A stretch of DNA of 57,182 nt from Phocaeicola faecicola (lineage in GTDB: Bacteria > Bacteroidota > Bacteroidia > Bacteroidales > Bacteroidaceae), in NCBI RefSeq assembly GCF_013618865.1, contig NZ_JABSOE010000026.1, positions 1 through 57,182 on the forward strand. Direction: 5' to 3'. The notes beneath the pieces were generated by a model that was given only the letters and a program-made list of their open reading frames with translations, made no database searches and was not told where the DNA came from. The position numbers and the translations under genes were made by a program. This document shows, piece after piece, positions 8,674 to 17,110 of this stretch; the first letter of the stretch is position 1; every line of letters starts with the position of its first letter.

Positions 8674-9518
8674 TATTCCTCCTCCAACAGTATATGGTTA
8701 AACGAATCGGCAGACAGCACATCCTCATAGTCGATGCTGAGCGAGATGGTGCGTCCACTTATCTGTTTTTCCGACAGCTCGATGGTCAGCACCTTGTCGT
8801 TGGGGAAGGTCATCTTCTTCACCACAATCACGTTGCGATAGCCATACTTGAAGGTCTTCGCATCGTCCAACACAAGAGATGGGGTCAGTTCCACTATCTG
8901 CGCATTGGTAGCCTTGCTCTGCTTCTTGTCCGATAGTTTGATGCGCATCTCGTCGATGTCGAAGCGGATGTTGGTCTTGTTCTCCACGGAGAAGTCGATG
9001 AAGAAATATTCGCCCACGCTGTAGATGTTGTTCAGGCGCATTACCATGCGGTGCATCTTCGTCGCCACGTTGCGGTATTTGGCAGACGATGACCATATCT
9101 GACGTGCATACTTGGTCATGTCGGCAGTGGACAGGCTTACAGCGGGATTGTTGTAGGCATTGCGCTCCGAGCATTCTATTTCCTTATCGGTTACTGCCTC
9201 CTGCATCCTCGTGGTATAGAGCAGTGCATACTGCGTGCGGTAGCGTTCCGTCACGATTGTCACTATCGCCAACACCTCACCGTCGGCATACACGTTGTCC
9301 TTCGGCTTCAGGCGGATGGTGTTGTTGATGGGTTGGTCGCCCACCACCTTGTCTGTGGATATATCGACAAAGCGGATGGGTTCGGAGGCGGTGATGACGG
9401 TGGTCACTTGGTCGTTGACCGTCAGCTGCTCCATCTCCATGTAGGTGGTCTGCGCCTTGGCTGAAAGCACGCTCAGCGAAAGCAATGCACAGACATTCAT
9501 TTTCTGAAAACAATTCAT
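8673..9518 (-). CDS. traN: TraN conjugal transfer protein (VirB9-like)
   Basis: A protein of 281 residues with a signal peptide ending near SAKAQ (about 22). It has strand-rich VirB9/TraN-type N-terminal segments (VTTVITASEPIRFVDIS, then NNTIRLKPKDN) and a C-terminal lobe (YFFIDFSVENKTNIRFDID). TraN works with TraM and TraO in the outer-membrane core complex of Bacteroidales type IV secretion. It follows traM by 69 bp, a gap filled by the hairpin at 9551-9583, and is coupled to traO. Confidence 0.88.
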   Translation of the reverse strand: MNCFQKMNVCALLSLSVLSAKAQTTYMEMEQLTVNDQVTTVITASEPIRFVDISTDKVVGDQPINNTIRLKPKDNVYADGEVLAIVTIVTERYRTQYALLYTTRMQEAVTDKEIECSERNAYNNPAVSLSTADMTKYARQIWSSSAKYRNVATKMHRMVMRLNNIYSVGEYFFIDFSVENKTNIRFDIDEMRIKLSDKKQSKATNAQIVELTPSLVLDDAKTFKYGYRNVIVVKKMTFPNDKVLTIELSEKQISGRTISLSIDYEDVLSADSFNHILLEEE

Positions 9519-9550
9519 ATTAGTTGATTTTTTGATGTTTATACTCTATG

Positions 9551-9583
9551 AGCCACCGTTCCCGACAATTCCGTTGTCGGGCA
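9551..9583 (-). repeat. CCCGA hairpin repeat between traM and traN
   Basis: CCCGACAA (9561-9568) and TTGTCGGG (9574-9581) form an 8-bp stem with a 5-nt loop. The flank AGCCACCGTT precedes it on the plus strand. A second copy with compensating stem changes (CCCGAAAG/CTTTCGGG) and the same flank lies at 41667-41699, upstream of the next gene after traG. The covariation points to a conserved RNA structure or REP-type repeat. Confidence 0.65.
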
Positions 9584-9587
9584 GTGT

Positions 9588-10730
9588 CTATTTCCTTTTC
9601 TCTTTCCCATTTACAAGGTAAACAAACGTCCCATACTTCAGCTTCACTTTGTTCTTCTTGATAGCCTTGCTGATGGCATTGCTTGTCTTCTGGTAGGCAT
9701 TGGTCACGGCTTGCATTCCCCATTGCGAGAAACTGTTGTTCGCTCCACTCTGGTCGATGTTCATGTTGCTCTGCATAGCACCGCTCGCCACATCTTTCGT
9801 GGTCTCACGGAACTGGCTGCCGGGGACATACAGTCCCTCCAGTCCGTCCGTGTCATAAAGCGAAAGCGAAACCTTTATCAGCTCGTCATCCACAAGGATG
9901 GAGTTGATGCTACCCTTCACTCGCTGCGAACCGAAACCGCTCATGGTGGCATAGAGGTACGACCCTTTCTTCACCACGGTCTCACCAATCTCAATATCGT
10001 CCAACAGTCTCAGCCGCACCCTCGACCCGTCCGTAGCCTTCACGTCCTCGTCAATGATGGCCTTGATGAGCTTTGGCTCATGCTCGTTCTGCGTCAGGGT
10101 GTTGAAATAGTCCGAAGTCACCTTCACCTTCTTCACCACCTCCTGTGCCTTGTCCTCCTCGTCCAGTGCCTTCACCGCCTTGCTGTCCTCGGCAATCTGA
10201 CCTTTCACCTCAATCTGCTCCTTGGGAGGCCCAGCCTGTGTGGTATCCTGGGCCACGGGGGCAACTGCCGCCTGTCCTCTCAGCCTCGCTTCGGCGAGTG
10301 CCTTGTTGAGTGCTTCGAGTGCTTCCGCTTCTCGCGCCTTGGCATCGGCCACTTCGGCTGCATCGTCCTTCTCTTCTGCCTGACGGACGAGTTCCGCAAG
10401 GTCTTCTTCTGTGTACTTGGATTCATACGCTTCTTTCTCTTCTTCGTTGTCACGCTCAATGTTATCAACAGCCGAATAGTCTGCTATGCGACCATACGAC
10501 TTCGCCATGTTCTCATACTTGCCACCGATGCCGTCACCATTCTTAATCTGCGCTCCGGGCAGGTTGGGGTTCAGAAACTCGGTGGTCTGCAGGTTCTTGT
10601 CCTGCGTTTCCGCCACCTCCGTATTGAACATGTCAAAGACAAAATAGCCTGTGGCAATCAACGGGATGTACACGATGGCTGGCAGCATGTACTTCGGCTG
10701 ACGGAAGTTTATCTTATCTGTTATTCTCAT
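9588..10730 (-). CDS. traM: TraM conjugal transfer protein (VirB10-like)
   Basis: A protein of 380 residues. There is a short cytoplasmic N-terminus (KINFRQPKYMLPAIVYIPL), one membrane segment (about 15-32), a long charged Ala/Glu-rich coiled stretch (about 85-200) and a C-terminal domain beginning near TQNEHEPKLIKAIIDEDVK. The latter contains VKKGSYLYATMSGFGSQRVKGSI, typical of conjugative transposon TraM. VirB10 analogues span the periplasm and link inner and outer membrane parts of the channel. The start overlaps the upstream small gene by 17 bp. Confidence 0.9.
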   Translation of the reverse strand: MRITDKINFRQPKYMLPAIVYIPLIATGYFVFDMFNTEVAETQDKNLQTTEFLNPNLPGAQIKNGDGIGGKYENMAKSYGRIADYSAVDNIERDNEEEKEAYESKYTEEDLAELVRQAEEKDDAAEVADAKAREAEALEALNKALAEARLRGQAAVAPVAQDTTQAGPPKEQIEVKGQIAEDSKAVKALDEEDKAQEVVKKVKVTSDYFNTLTQNEHEPKLIKAIIDEDVKATDGSRVRLRLLDDIEIGETVVKKGSYLYATMSGFGSQRVKGSINSILVDDELIKVSLSLYDTDGLEGLYVPGSQFRETTKDVASGAMQSNMNIDQSGANNSFSQWGMQAVTNAYQKTSNAISKAIKKNKVKLKYGTFVYLVNGKEKRK

Positions 10731-11133
10731 CGCTGTCTGATTTTGATGTTACTGACTTGTCTCGATTCTCCTCGTTGGTTCGATGCGTCACGGGAGGAGT
10801 GATGCAATGGGCTGCATTCATCATCTGCTTCATGCGCCCTTCCTGCCGCTCGATGGCACTTGCAGCCTCCGTCCGATGACCGTAATACCGCACCATCCTG
10901 TAGATGTTGATGCCGAAGCACGTGGCGACAAAGCCGAAGACGATGACGAGAAACAGCGTCTTGTGGGCATTGGCAAAGCCTTGCACCTTAGCCGCCGCAC
11001 GGTCTATCCTCGCGGTCTTGGCAAACTTGCGCCCTGCCGCCACCTCCTTCTCATACCGCTTCTTGTACTTGGGGTCGTTCTTGTCGGGCATATCCTCGCC
11101 CACAAGCATCCGTCTGATTCCTTTTACACTCAT
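10714..11133 (-). CDS. Small membrane protein at the traL position
   Basis: A protein of 139 residues: a charged N-terminus (about 1-55), one membrane segment (about 60-80, TLFLVIVFGFVATCFGINIY) and a hydrophilic tail. In CTnDOT-type operons a small single-pass protein called TraL or an unnamed equivalent sits between traK and traM, and this gene occupies that place. It starts 12 bp after the traK stop and overlaps traM by 17 bp. The function is unknown. Confidence 0.6.
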   Translation of the reverse strand: MSVKGIRRMLVGEDMPDKNDPKYKKRYEKEVAAGRKFAKTARIDRAAAKVQGFANAHKTLFLVIVFGFVATCFGINIYRMVRYYGHRTEAASAIERQEGRMKQMMNAAHCITPPVTHRTNEENRDKSVTSKSDSDENNR

Positions 11134-11145
11134 ACCGCTAGGATA

Positions 11146-11760
11146 TTAGAAGTTTGACTTCGACTTCTGCTCAATATCCTTGTTGAGCAAGGTTCTCCAG
11201 TTCGTGATGAGCAGTCCATGAGGATTGTTCTCCGTCCTCGGCACGCGCTTCACCTGTCCCGCCGTCACCAATTCACGCATCAGAATATTGCTCCTTCGCT
11301 CTATCCTTTGCCTACCGTAGTAGGTGAACTCCATCTTCTCCTTGTTGAACTTGATGCTGTCGCAAAAGATGCTGAACACGGCACTCGTACCCATGATATT
11401 GTTGTAAAAGCCCTTTTCCTTCAGCGTATTGTACTGCGCCAAACCAGTTTCATCGACCAAATACATCGCCTTCTCCATCGAATAGCGGATGTACTTGTCA
11501 TCGGGAGCAAGCGTAAAGAAGTAATGGTGGAACATCTCGATATGGCTCTTTGCCTCCACATCCAGCGTTTCCTCCATCGTGGTGCGGTTCACCAGTATGG
11601 GCACGTTGCCGTCCAATACATACACCTTTTGCTGCGCGTCCGTCACCATGCAGCGCGCCGTCCAGATGCTCGACACCGAGATGATGATGCAGCCCATGAG
11701 GAACGCAGAGCAGATGATGCCCACCAGCTTGATTTTGTTTTCTAAGTTCTTGATTACCAT
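11146..11760 (-). CDS. traK: TraK conjugal transfer protein (VirB8-like)
   Basis: A protein of 204 residues with one N-terminal membrane segment (about 13-32) and a periplasmic domain. Conserved-looking stretches are EAKSHIEMFHHYFFTLAPDDKYI, VDETGLAQYNTLKEKGFYNN and SVFSIFCDSI-type residues near 130. VirB8/TraK proteins nucleate the periplasmic part of the transfer channel. It lies 3 bp after the preceding 133-aa gene and 12 bp before the traL-position gene. Confidence 0.9.
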   Translation of the reverse strand: MVIKNLENKIKLVGIICSAFLMGCIIISVSSIWTARCMVTDAQQKVYVLDGNVPILVNRTTMEETLDVEAKSHIEMFHHYFFTLAPDDKYIRYSMEKAMYLVDETGLAQYNTLKEKGFYNNIMGTSAVFSIFCDSIKFNKEKMEFTYYGRQRIERRSNILMRELVTAGQVKRVPRTENNPHGLLITNWRTLLNKDIEQKSKSNF

Positions 11761-11763
11761 ACG

Positions 11764-12165
11764 TTACTGCTTGTTTGAGGTCTGATTTCTCTTCATTCTC
11801 ACATATTCACGGTGCAGGATGGTGTATATGTCCTTCTCAACTTCTTCCACCAGTTTGGCGTAATACTTGATGCAAGCCTCTACGTAGATGCCTTCGTATT
11901 TCAGTTGGATCCACACCCACCAGATGTCACGTTCACGTCTCCGTCGATTTCTGTAGATTTTGGCACGATGCAAGCGATAACTCAGGTAATCTACCATAGG
12001 CACTACATACTCGTCGTTATCCTCAAAGCCTTCTGCCATCTCCTCATACTGTGGGTCGATGTAGTTGTTTTCGGAATTGAAAAACTCTTCCTTTGCACGC
12101 TTGTTGGCAAACGCCATGAATTTCTCATCTTTGAGCCAACGCTCAATTTCATTTTTTGCTTTCAT
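11764..12165 (-). CDS. Conserved-looking soluble protein between traJ and traK, unknown
   Basis: A protein of 133 residues, rich in charged and aromatic residues (RHRAKIYRNRRRRERDIWWVW near the middle), without signal peptide or membrane segment. Tight coupling to traK (3-bp gap) indicates cotranslation in the tra operon. I do not recognise the family. In the uninterrupted ICE it would follow traJ directly, with the hairpin at 12198-12221 in between. Confidence 0.6.
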   Translation of the reverse strand: MKAKNEIERWLKDEKFMAFANKRAKEEFFNSENNYIDPQYEEMAEGFEDNDEYVVPMVDYLSYRLHRAKIYRNRRRRERDIWWVWIQLKYEGIYVEACIKYYAKLVEEVEKDIYTILHREYVRMKRNQTSNKQ

Positions 12166-12197
12166 TTTTCTTGATGGTTACTTTTATTTGTTTCAAT

Positions 12198-12221
12198 AGG
12201 AGGTGCGGTGACTCACCGCAC
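12198..12221. repeat. Intercistronic hairpin, AGGAGGTGC family
   Basis: GTGCGGTG and CACCGCAC form an 8-bp stem around ACT, directly after the traJ stop codon (12231-12233, minus strand). It is a close relative of the copy at 4183-4206. Confidence 0.6.
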
Positions 12222-12230
12222 ACTCACATG

Positions 12231-12536
12231 TTATCTCATCACGGTCGCCATGGTTCCCGTAGCCGTCATCTTGGCTTGTTGTGCCACGCCCTCGCCGAAG
12301 TTTCGGGTTGAGAAGGCGGTGTCGCCCTCTGGTATCATCCATGCCGCAAGGTCGGGCACGAGGTTCAGGCATTTCAACGCCACGATGCTCGCTGCCATCA
12401 GATAGCCTGCCGAGAAGAACGAGTTTTGCAGATAGGCTGCCATCGTCTGCTCACTGGCGGTGATGGCCGTCAGGTTCTCTACCTGTATGCAGAGCACAAT
12501 ATCAAACAGCAACAGGACGTAGAAACCGACGAAGTA
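12231..12536 (-). pseudogene. traJ: traJ, 3' fragment
   Basis: Reading leftwards from 12536 the fragment encodes YFVGFYVLLLFDIVLCIQVEN and continues for about 102 residues to the TAA at 12231. The frame stays open to 12578, but the residues upstream of YFVG come from inserted DNA. It is the C-terminal part of a polytopic TraJ/TrbL-like channel protein. The middle fragment is at 23888-24054 and the N-terminal part at 35493-36178; together they give about 384 residues. The junction falls at an att core. Confidence 0.88.
12524..12536. other. Left attachment core of IME-A
   Basis: AACCGACGAAGTA here and AACCTACGAAGTA at 23888-23900 are direct repeats with one mismatch. Each restores the same traJ codons (YFVG) at its side of the insertion. 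A variable base inside a short core fits the overlap region of tyrosine recombinases. Confidence 0.75.
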
Positions 12537-12777
12537 TAGGCAAAAACGAATGATAACAAATCTAATAAAAAGAAACAAAAGTGAAGTAATATAACTGATA
12601 TATAACGTATTACGCTTATTTCTTTCTTATTCTTTGATTTCCTTATATTTGATGTTTTAGGTGCAAATTTGTTGCAGATTTGTTGCGTATTCTCAGAAAT
12701 TTGGTATAACTTTGCATCAAAATCAGATGCTTGAGGCACCGCCGAAAGCAAATCAAAACAAATAAAAACAGACAAAT

Positions 12778-13998
12778 ATGGGAAGACCCAAGAAAGCATT
12801 AAAAGTAAAAGAGCCGATAAGGCTCAGGGAGCGCAAGCTTGCTAACGGCAACCTTGGGCTCTATCTCGACATCTATGTAAAGGGTACGCGCAAGTATGAA
12901 TCCTTAGGGCTGTATCTCATCCCAGAGAAGACCCCACTGGACAAGCAAATGAATATCCACACCCGACAGGTGGCGGAGAAAATCAAGGCAGACCGTATCA
13001 TTGCATTGCAGGAACGAGGCATCAAACAGTACGAGAAGATTAAGCAGTCGAATAAGTCTTTGCTCGACTGGCTGCGCAAGTACGAACAGGAGAATTTCGG
13101 ATTCCGTCCATCGACTTTGAAAGGTCGTGTCGATATGCGGAAGAAAGTTGAGGAGTATCTGGAACAGCAAAAGACACCTTATATTTCCATGAGCGAGGTG
13201 GATGCAGACTTCTGTCGTGGCTTCCTCCGATTCCTTGCAACAGCAAAGAACAGCGTTTGTACAATCAATGAGAGGAAAATATCTCCAGGATGTGCCCACC
13301 ATCATCAAGCCGTCTTTAATGGAGCATTGAACAAGGCTGTGCGAGAAGGGTTGTTGACGGCAAATCCGATGAAGAGCCTTGACCGTAAAGAGAAGTTCCA
13401 GCCTTCACCAGAGGACAGGGAGTTTCTGACCATTGAGGAACTGCGCTCCTTGATGGCTTTGCCGTGTTCCAATGAGCAGGTGAAGAAAGCGTTTGTCTTC
13501 TCCTGCTTCACAGGCTTGCGATTGAGTGATGCACGCACACTGACATGGCGCAAGGTCTATAAGACTCCTGATGGCAAGACCCTCTACATCCATGTGTTCA
13601 TGCAGAAGACTCAGAAGCCGAACAATATCCCCTTGTCGCAGGAGGCACTGAACTGCTTGCAGGCGAAGGATGATTTGGATGAGCCTATATTTACCTTACC
13701 AGCCAGTGATGCGACCATCAACTATCACGTTAAGAAATTGGTAAAGGCAGCAGGGATAGAGAAGAAAGTCTCTTTCCATTGCAGCCGCCACACCTTCGCC
13801 ACCATGATGCTTACTCTCGGAGTGGACATATACACGACGAGCAAGCTGCTTGGTCATGCCAATGTGACTACAACAGCCATCTATGCCAAAATCGTGGACA
13901 AGAAGAAAGTGGATGCAATGAACCTCGTCAACGACCTATTTACAAAGGATGATAATACCGAAAACTATGAAGATAGAACTACGCAGCCGCAAGCATAA
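12778..13998 (+). CDS. Tyrosine integrase 1 of IME-A
   Basis: A protein of 406 residues with an N-terminal arm-binding domain (GNLGLYLDIYVKG), a SAM_5-like core-binding domain and a catalytic domain. Catalytic elements visible are Arg in FTGLRLSDART, the HCSRHTFAT box, LGHANVTTT and the nucleophile Tyr in AIYAKI. All are intact. A candidate promoter has -7 TAACTTTG at 12707-12714. The 3' end overlaps the second integrase by about 30 bp, so both are made from one message. Paired integrases suggest a heteromeric recombinase, although each alone looks complete. Confidence 0.92.
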   Translation: MGRPKKALKVKEPIRLRERKLANGNLGLYLDIYVKGTRKYESLGLYLIPEKTPLDKQMNIHTRQVAEKIKADRIIALQERGIKQYEKIKQSNKSLLDWLRKYEQENFGFRPSTLKGRVDMRKKVEEYLEQQKTPYISMSEVDADFCRGFLRFLATAKNSVCTINERKISPGCAHHHQAVFNGALNKAVREGLLTANPMKSLDRKEKFQPSPEDREFLTIEELRSLMALPCSNEQVKKAFVFSCFTGLRLSDARTLTWRKVYKTPDGKTLYIHVFMQKTQKPNNIPLSQEALNCLQAKDDLDEPIFTLPASDATINYHVKKLVKAAGIEKKVSFHCSRHTFATMMLTLGVDIYTTSKLLGHANVTTTAIYAKIVDKKKVDAMNLVNDLFTKDDNTENYEDRTTQPQA

Positions 13999-15112
13999 GA
14001 GTGGCAACACGACCCTATATCTGGAGTTCTATGAAAAGGGAGGAAAGCGTCAGTATGAATCGCTGAACCTCTACCTTATTCCCGAGAAGACAGACAACGA
14101 CCGCAGGGTAAACGAAGCCACGCTGAAAAAGGCATTGAAGATAAAGTCCGAGAGAATACTGGGGATTGGCAGCAAATCTGAGGAAAAGGGTGTGTCTGCA
14201 CCTGCTACTGAGTTTTCAAAATGGATGGACGAATACCTACTCCACCTTCAAAAGGGAGACAGATACTCGCTTGCGTATCAGAAGCATATGAGGAGCACCG
14301 TCAACATCGTCAAGTCGTATCTGGCTCACATCAACCGTCCCAGTCTCATGGTGGACAAGGTGGACAAGTCCTTCTACAAGAACTTCCTCACATATATCAA
14401 AGATGTGTACCGAAACATGAAGTCTCCCGACCTCCCGAAGCCATTGTCACCCAAAACAATGCTGCTGATACAGACCAATGTCAACTCTATGCTGAAATAT
14501 GCGGTGGAGCAAGGTGTGTTACAGAAGCATCCGTTCTATGAGCTGGAAAAGCGAGAGACCTTTGCGAAGACACCGAGCGACAGGGACTATCTTACCGTAG
14601 AAGAGTTGAAACGCATATCGGAAGTCGAAACTGGCAGTCCAGTTACGAAGCAGACATTTATGTTCTGCTGCTTTACTGGTTTGCGCCATAGCGACTTGCT
14701 ACAATTGTATTGGCGAGACATCCGAGAGACAGAGGATGGGCTACAAGTGTATGTCCAATCCATGCAGAAAACGAAGAAATCTGCGGTAATTCCTTTGGGC
14801 AAGCAGGCTTTGGAATGGATGCCGGAACGGGGCACAGCCTCACTTGATGACAGGGTGTTCACACACATCCCCCTTCTCTGCAATGCTGACCGTGCCTTGA
14901 AGCGTATGACAGCTAAAGCAGGAATAGACAAATCCATTTCCTTCCATTGCAGCCGTCACACTTTCGCCACCCTCATCCTGACAGCCGGAAGTGACATCTA
15001 CACCACAAGTGAGATGTTGGGGCATACCAACATCCACACCACGGAAATCTATGCTGATGTGGTGATGGAAAAGAAAGTTGATGCGGTTAATATGCTTAAC
15101 GGCATCTTCTGA
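13967..15112 (+). CDS. Tyrosine integrase 2 of IME-A
   Basis: About 381 residues when started at the ATG at 13967 (MKIELRSRKHKSGNTTLY), which fits the family better than the ATG at 13949. Catalytic residues are intact: Arg in FTGLRHSDLLQL, HCSRHTFATL, LGHTNIHTTE and Tyr in EIYADV. It is clearly related to the preceding integrase and translationally overlaps it. A strong terminator hairpin follows 6 bp after the stop. Confidence 0.9.
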   Translation: MKIELRSRKHKSGNTTLYLEFYEKGGKRQYESLNLYLIPEKTDNDRRVNEATLKKALKIKSERILGIGSKSEEKGVSAPATEFSKWMDEYLLHLQKGDRYSLAYQKHMRSTVNIVKSYLAHINRPSLMVDKVDKSFYKNFLTYIKDVYRNMKSPDLPKPLSPKTMLLIQTNVNSMLKYAVEQGVLQKHPFYELEKRETFAKTPSDRDYLTVEELKRISEVETGSPVTKQTFMFCCFTGLRHSDLLQLYWRDIRETEDGLQVYVQSMQKTKKSAVIPLGKQALEWMPERGTASLDDRVFTHIPLLCNADRALKRMTAKAGIDKSISFHCSRHTFATLILTAGSDIYTTSEMLGHTNIHTTEIYADVVMEKKVDAVNMLNGIF

Positions 15113-15118
15113 TTTAAC

Positions 15119-15172
15119 AAGAAGTGTTCGATGTGCGAGCCACAATAAGGGTTCGTGCTTCGAACACTTCTT
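15119..15172 (+). terminator. Terminator after the integrase pair
   Basis: AAGAAGTGTTCGA (15119-15131) pairs perfectly with TCGAACACTTCTT (15160-15172). The loop can extend the stem imperfectly (CGAGCC with GGGTTCG). A TTTTCCCTC stretch follows. It is a long intrinsic terminator closing the integrase operon. Confidence 0.8.
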
Positions 15173-15316
15173 TTCCCTCTTGTTGAATCAATTTTGAAGT
15201 GAATTATCTTCAATTTATTAGAAAAAGTACTTTTTTCGGCTTGGTGTGAACAAAAATGGCACACCTACACAATAATTTTGCATCAAATTCGTATTAGTAT
15301 ATAAAATGGATTATAT

Positions 15317-17095
15317 ATGGCACTGAATCAAACCAACAAGCTGGTGTGGATAGTGGAAACCATCTACAAGGCTCGAAAGATAACATTTGAGGACCTCAAC
15401 CGTCAATGGATGGACAACATTGACCTGAGTGGCGGTGAGGAACTGCTGAAGCGCACGTTCCACAAATGGAAGTGGAACATATTCGACACATTCGGTCTGA
15501 TGATTGAATGCGAAAAGGCAGCACCTTACCGATATTACATTGACAACGTAGATGACATGAGAAGAGGTAGCATCGAGAGCTGGCTTCTCAGCACCTATTC
15601 CGTCAGTAATTCTCTCGCAGAGAATAAATCCATCAAGGACAGGATTCTATTGGAGGATGTGCCGAGCGGACGGGAATATTTGGATCCGATTCTTGAAGCC
15701 ATGAAGAAAAACCGCTTCATTCACATTGCCTATTATAACTATTGGCGAGAGGACTTGCGCGAACATTACATTATGCCATTGTGCGTAAAACTCTTCCGTC
15801 AACGCTGGTATGTGGTTGGCCGCCAGTGGCCATCTGGAAATGATTCAATCTACTGCCTCGACCGCATCCGTGATTTCCGTCTATCGAGTCATTCCTTTGA
15901 ATATCCCAAGGACTTCATCCCACAGGAATACTTTGCCGGTTGTTTCGGAATCATAGCCGATAAAGACTGCGATATTCAGAAGGTCAGACTAAAAGTGGGT
16001 AGTGGACAGGCTAACTATCTGCGCGACCTGCCTCTGCATGAGTCACAACAAGAGACTGAAAGAGCAGAGGAATACAGCATTTTCGAATATCGCCTTCGTC
16101 CTACATTTGATTTCCAACAAGAGATACTATGGAACGGAGAGGACATGGAAGTGCTTGAACCACTTTGGCTCCACAAGGAGATTGCAAGGAAGATAAAAGA
16201 TAGCTTCACGAAAAAATATACTCAAAATACTAAGAGTTTATTGATGTATAGCCAAATGAAAAAAGTAACTTTGCAAAAAATAGATGCAGAAAATGTGAGA
16301 AAGAAAATTTTTATTGGAGATGATAGTATGGCATTAGTAAAGCACGATTATCCTATTTTGGAATACGATACCGCATCAAAAGCAATCTTTCAGCCGGGAA
16401 ATGGGAAAAAGCACTTCCCTAAAAAAGCCGTATTTGCATTTTTGGGGGATGAAGTGGAAAAGTATGCACATGCCCACAGTGGAATACAGATAGATGAATT
16501 TGAGAGTGCAACAAAATTATATCCCATCTATGAATGCTTTCATAATCAGGAAAGGATATGTTTATGTCCGGCTCCGGTTGGGAGTGCTGCTGCTGTCCAG
16601 ATTTTAGAGTATTTAATAGCAGGAGGTGTGACAGAAATTATTTCTGTCGGTTCCTGCGGTGTATTGGAAGATATTCCGGAGAACAGATTCTTAATACCCG
16701 TTTCTGCATTGAGAGATGAGGGAACTTCTTACCATTATCTTCCGCCATCCAGAGACATAAAGATTTCAACAGCAGGAATAAGTGCAATCAAATTTGCTTT
16801 AAATCAAAAGAAAATCCCATATTTGGAAGTCAAGACATGGACAACAGACGGTTTTTATCGAGAAACACTGGAAATGGTGCAATACCGCAAAGAGGAAGGC
16901 TGTCAAGTAGTGGAAATGGAATGTTCTGCACTGGCTGCATGTGCAGAATTTAGAGAAGTAATATGGGCTATGTTGCTTTTTACAGCCGACACGCTCTCGA
17001 ATCCTCATAAATACCAAGAACGGAAGTGGGGAAAAGCAAGTGTATCCACCGCCTTGGAACTGGCATTTGACGCTGTTGTATTAATCAAAGAATAA
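15317..17095 (+). CDS. Fusion of a WYL-domain regulator and a nucleoside phosphorylase-like protein
   Basis: A single open frame of 592 residues. Residues about 1-300 look like a Bacteroidetes WYL-domain regulator: an N-terminal helical DNA-binding-like part (KLVWIVETIYKARKITFEDL), then the WYL fold with RQRWYVVGRQ and YCLDRIRDFRLS. From about 315 the sequence turns A/T-rich. From about 338 it matches the PNP_UDP/nucleoside phosphorylase pattern (LCPAPVGSAAAVQILEYLIAGG, then IISVGSCGVL and VEMECSALAACAEF). Phosphorylases cleave nucleosides with phosphate. The natural phosphorylase start may be the ATG at 16329, and a -7 element TAACTTTG at 16266-16273 lies just upstream. The fusion may therefore be a junction of an inserted cassette with a WYL gene. 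Whether a 592-aa protein is made is open. Confidence 0.72.
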   Translation: MALNQTNKLVWIVETIYKARKITFEDLNRQWMDNIDLSGGEELLKRTFHKWKWNIFDTFGLMIECEKAAPYRYYIDNVDDMRRGSIESWLLSTYSVSNSLAENKSIKDRILLEDVPSGREYLDPILEAMKKNRFIHIAYYNYWREDLREHYIMPLCVKLFRQRWYVVGRQWPSGNDSIYCLDRIRDFRLSSHSFEYPKDFIPQEYFAGCFGIIADKDCDIQKVRLKVGSGQANYLRDLPLHESQQETERAEEYSIFEYRLRPTFDFQQEILWNGEDMEVLEPLWLHKEIARKIKDSFTKKYTQNTKSLLMYSQMKKVTLQKIDAENVRKKIFIGDDSMALVKHDYPILEYDTASKAIFQPGNGKKHFPKKAVFAFLGDEVEKYAHAHSGIQIDEFESATKLYPIYECFHNQERICLCPAPVGSAAAVQILEYLIAGGVTEIISVGSCGVLEDIPENRFLIPVSALRDEGTSYHYLPPSRDIKISTAGISAIKFALNQKKIPYLEVKTWTTDGFYRETLEMVQYRKEEGCQVVEMECSALAACAEFREVIWAMLLFTADTLSNPHKYQERKWGKASVSTALELAFDAVVLIKE

Positions 17096-17110
17096 AGGAA
17101 ACAAATCTAT

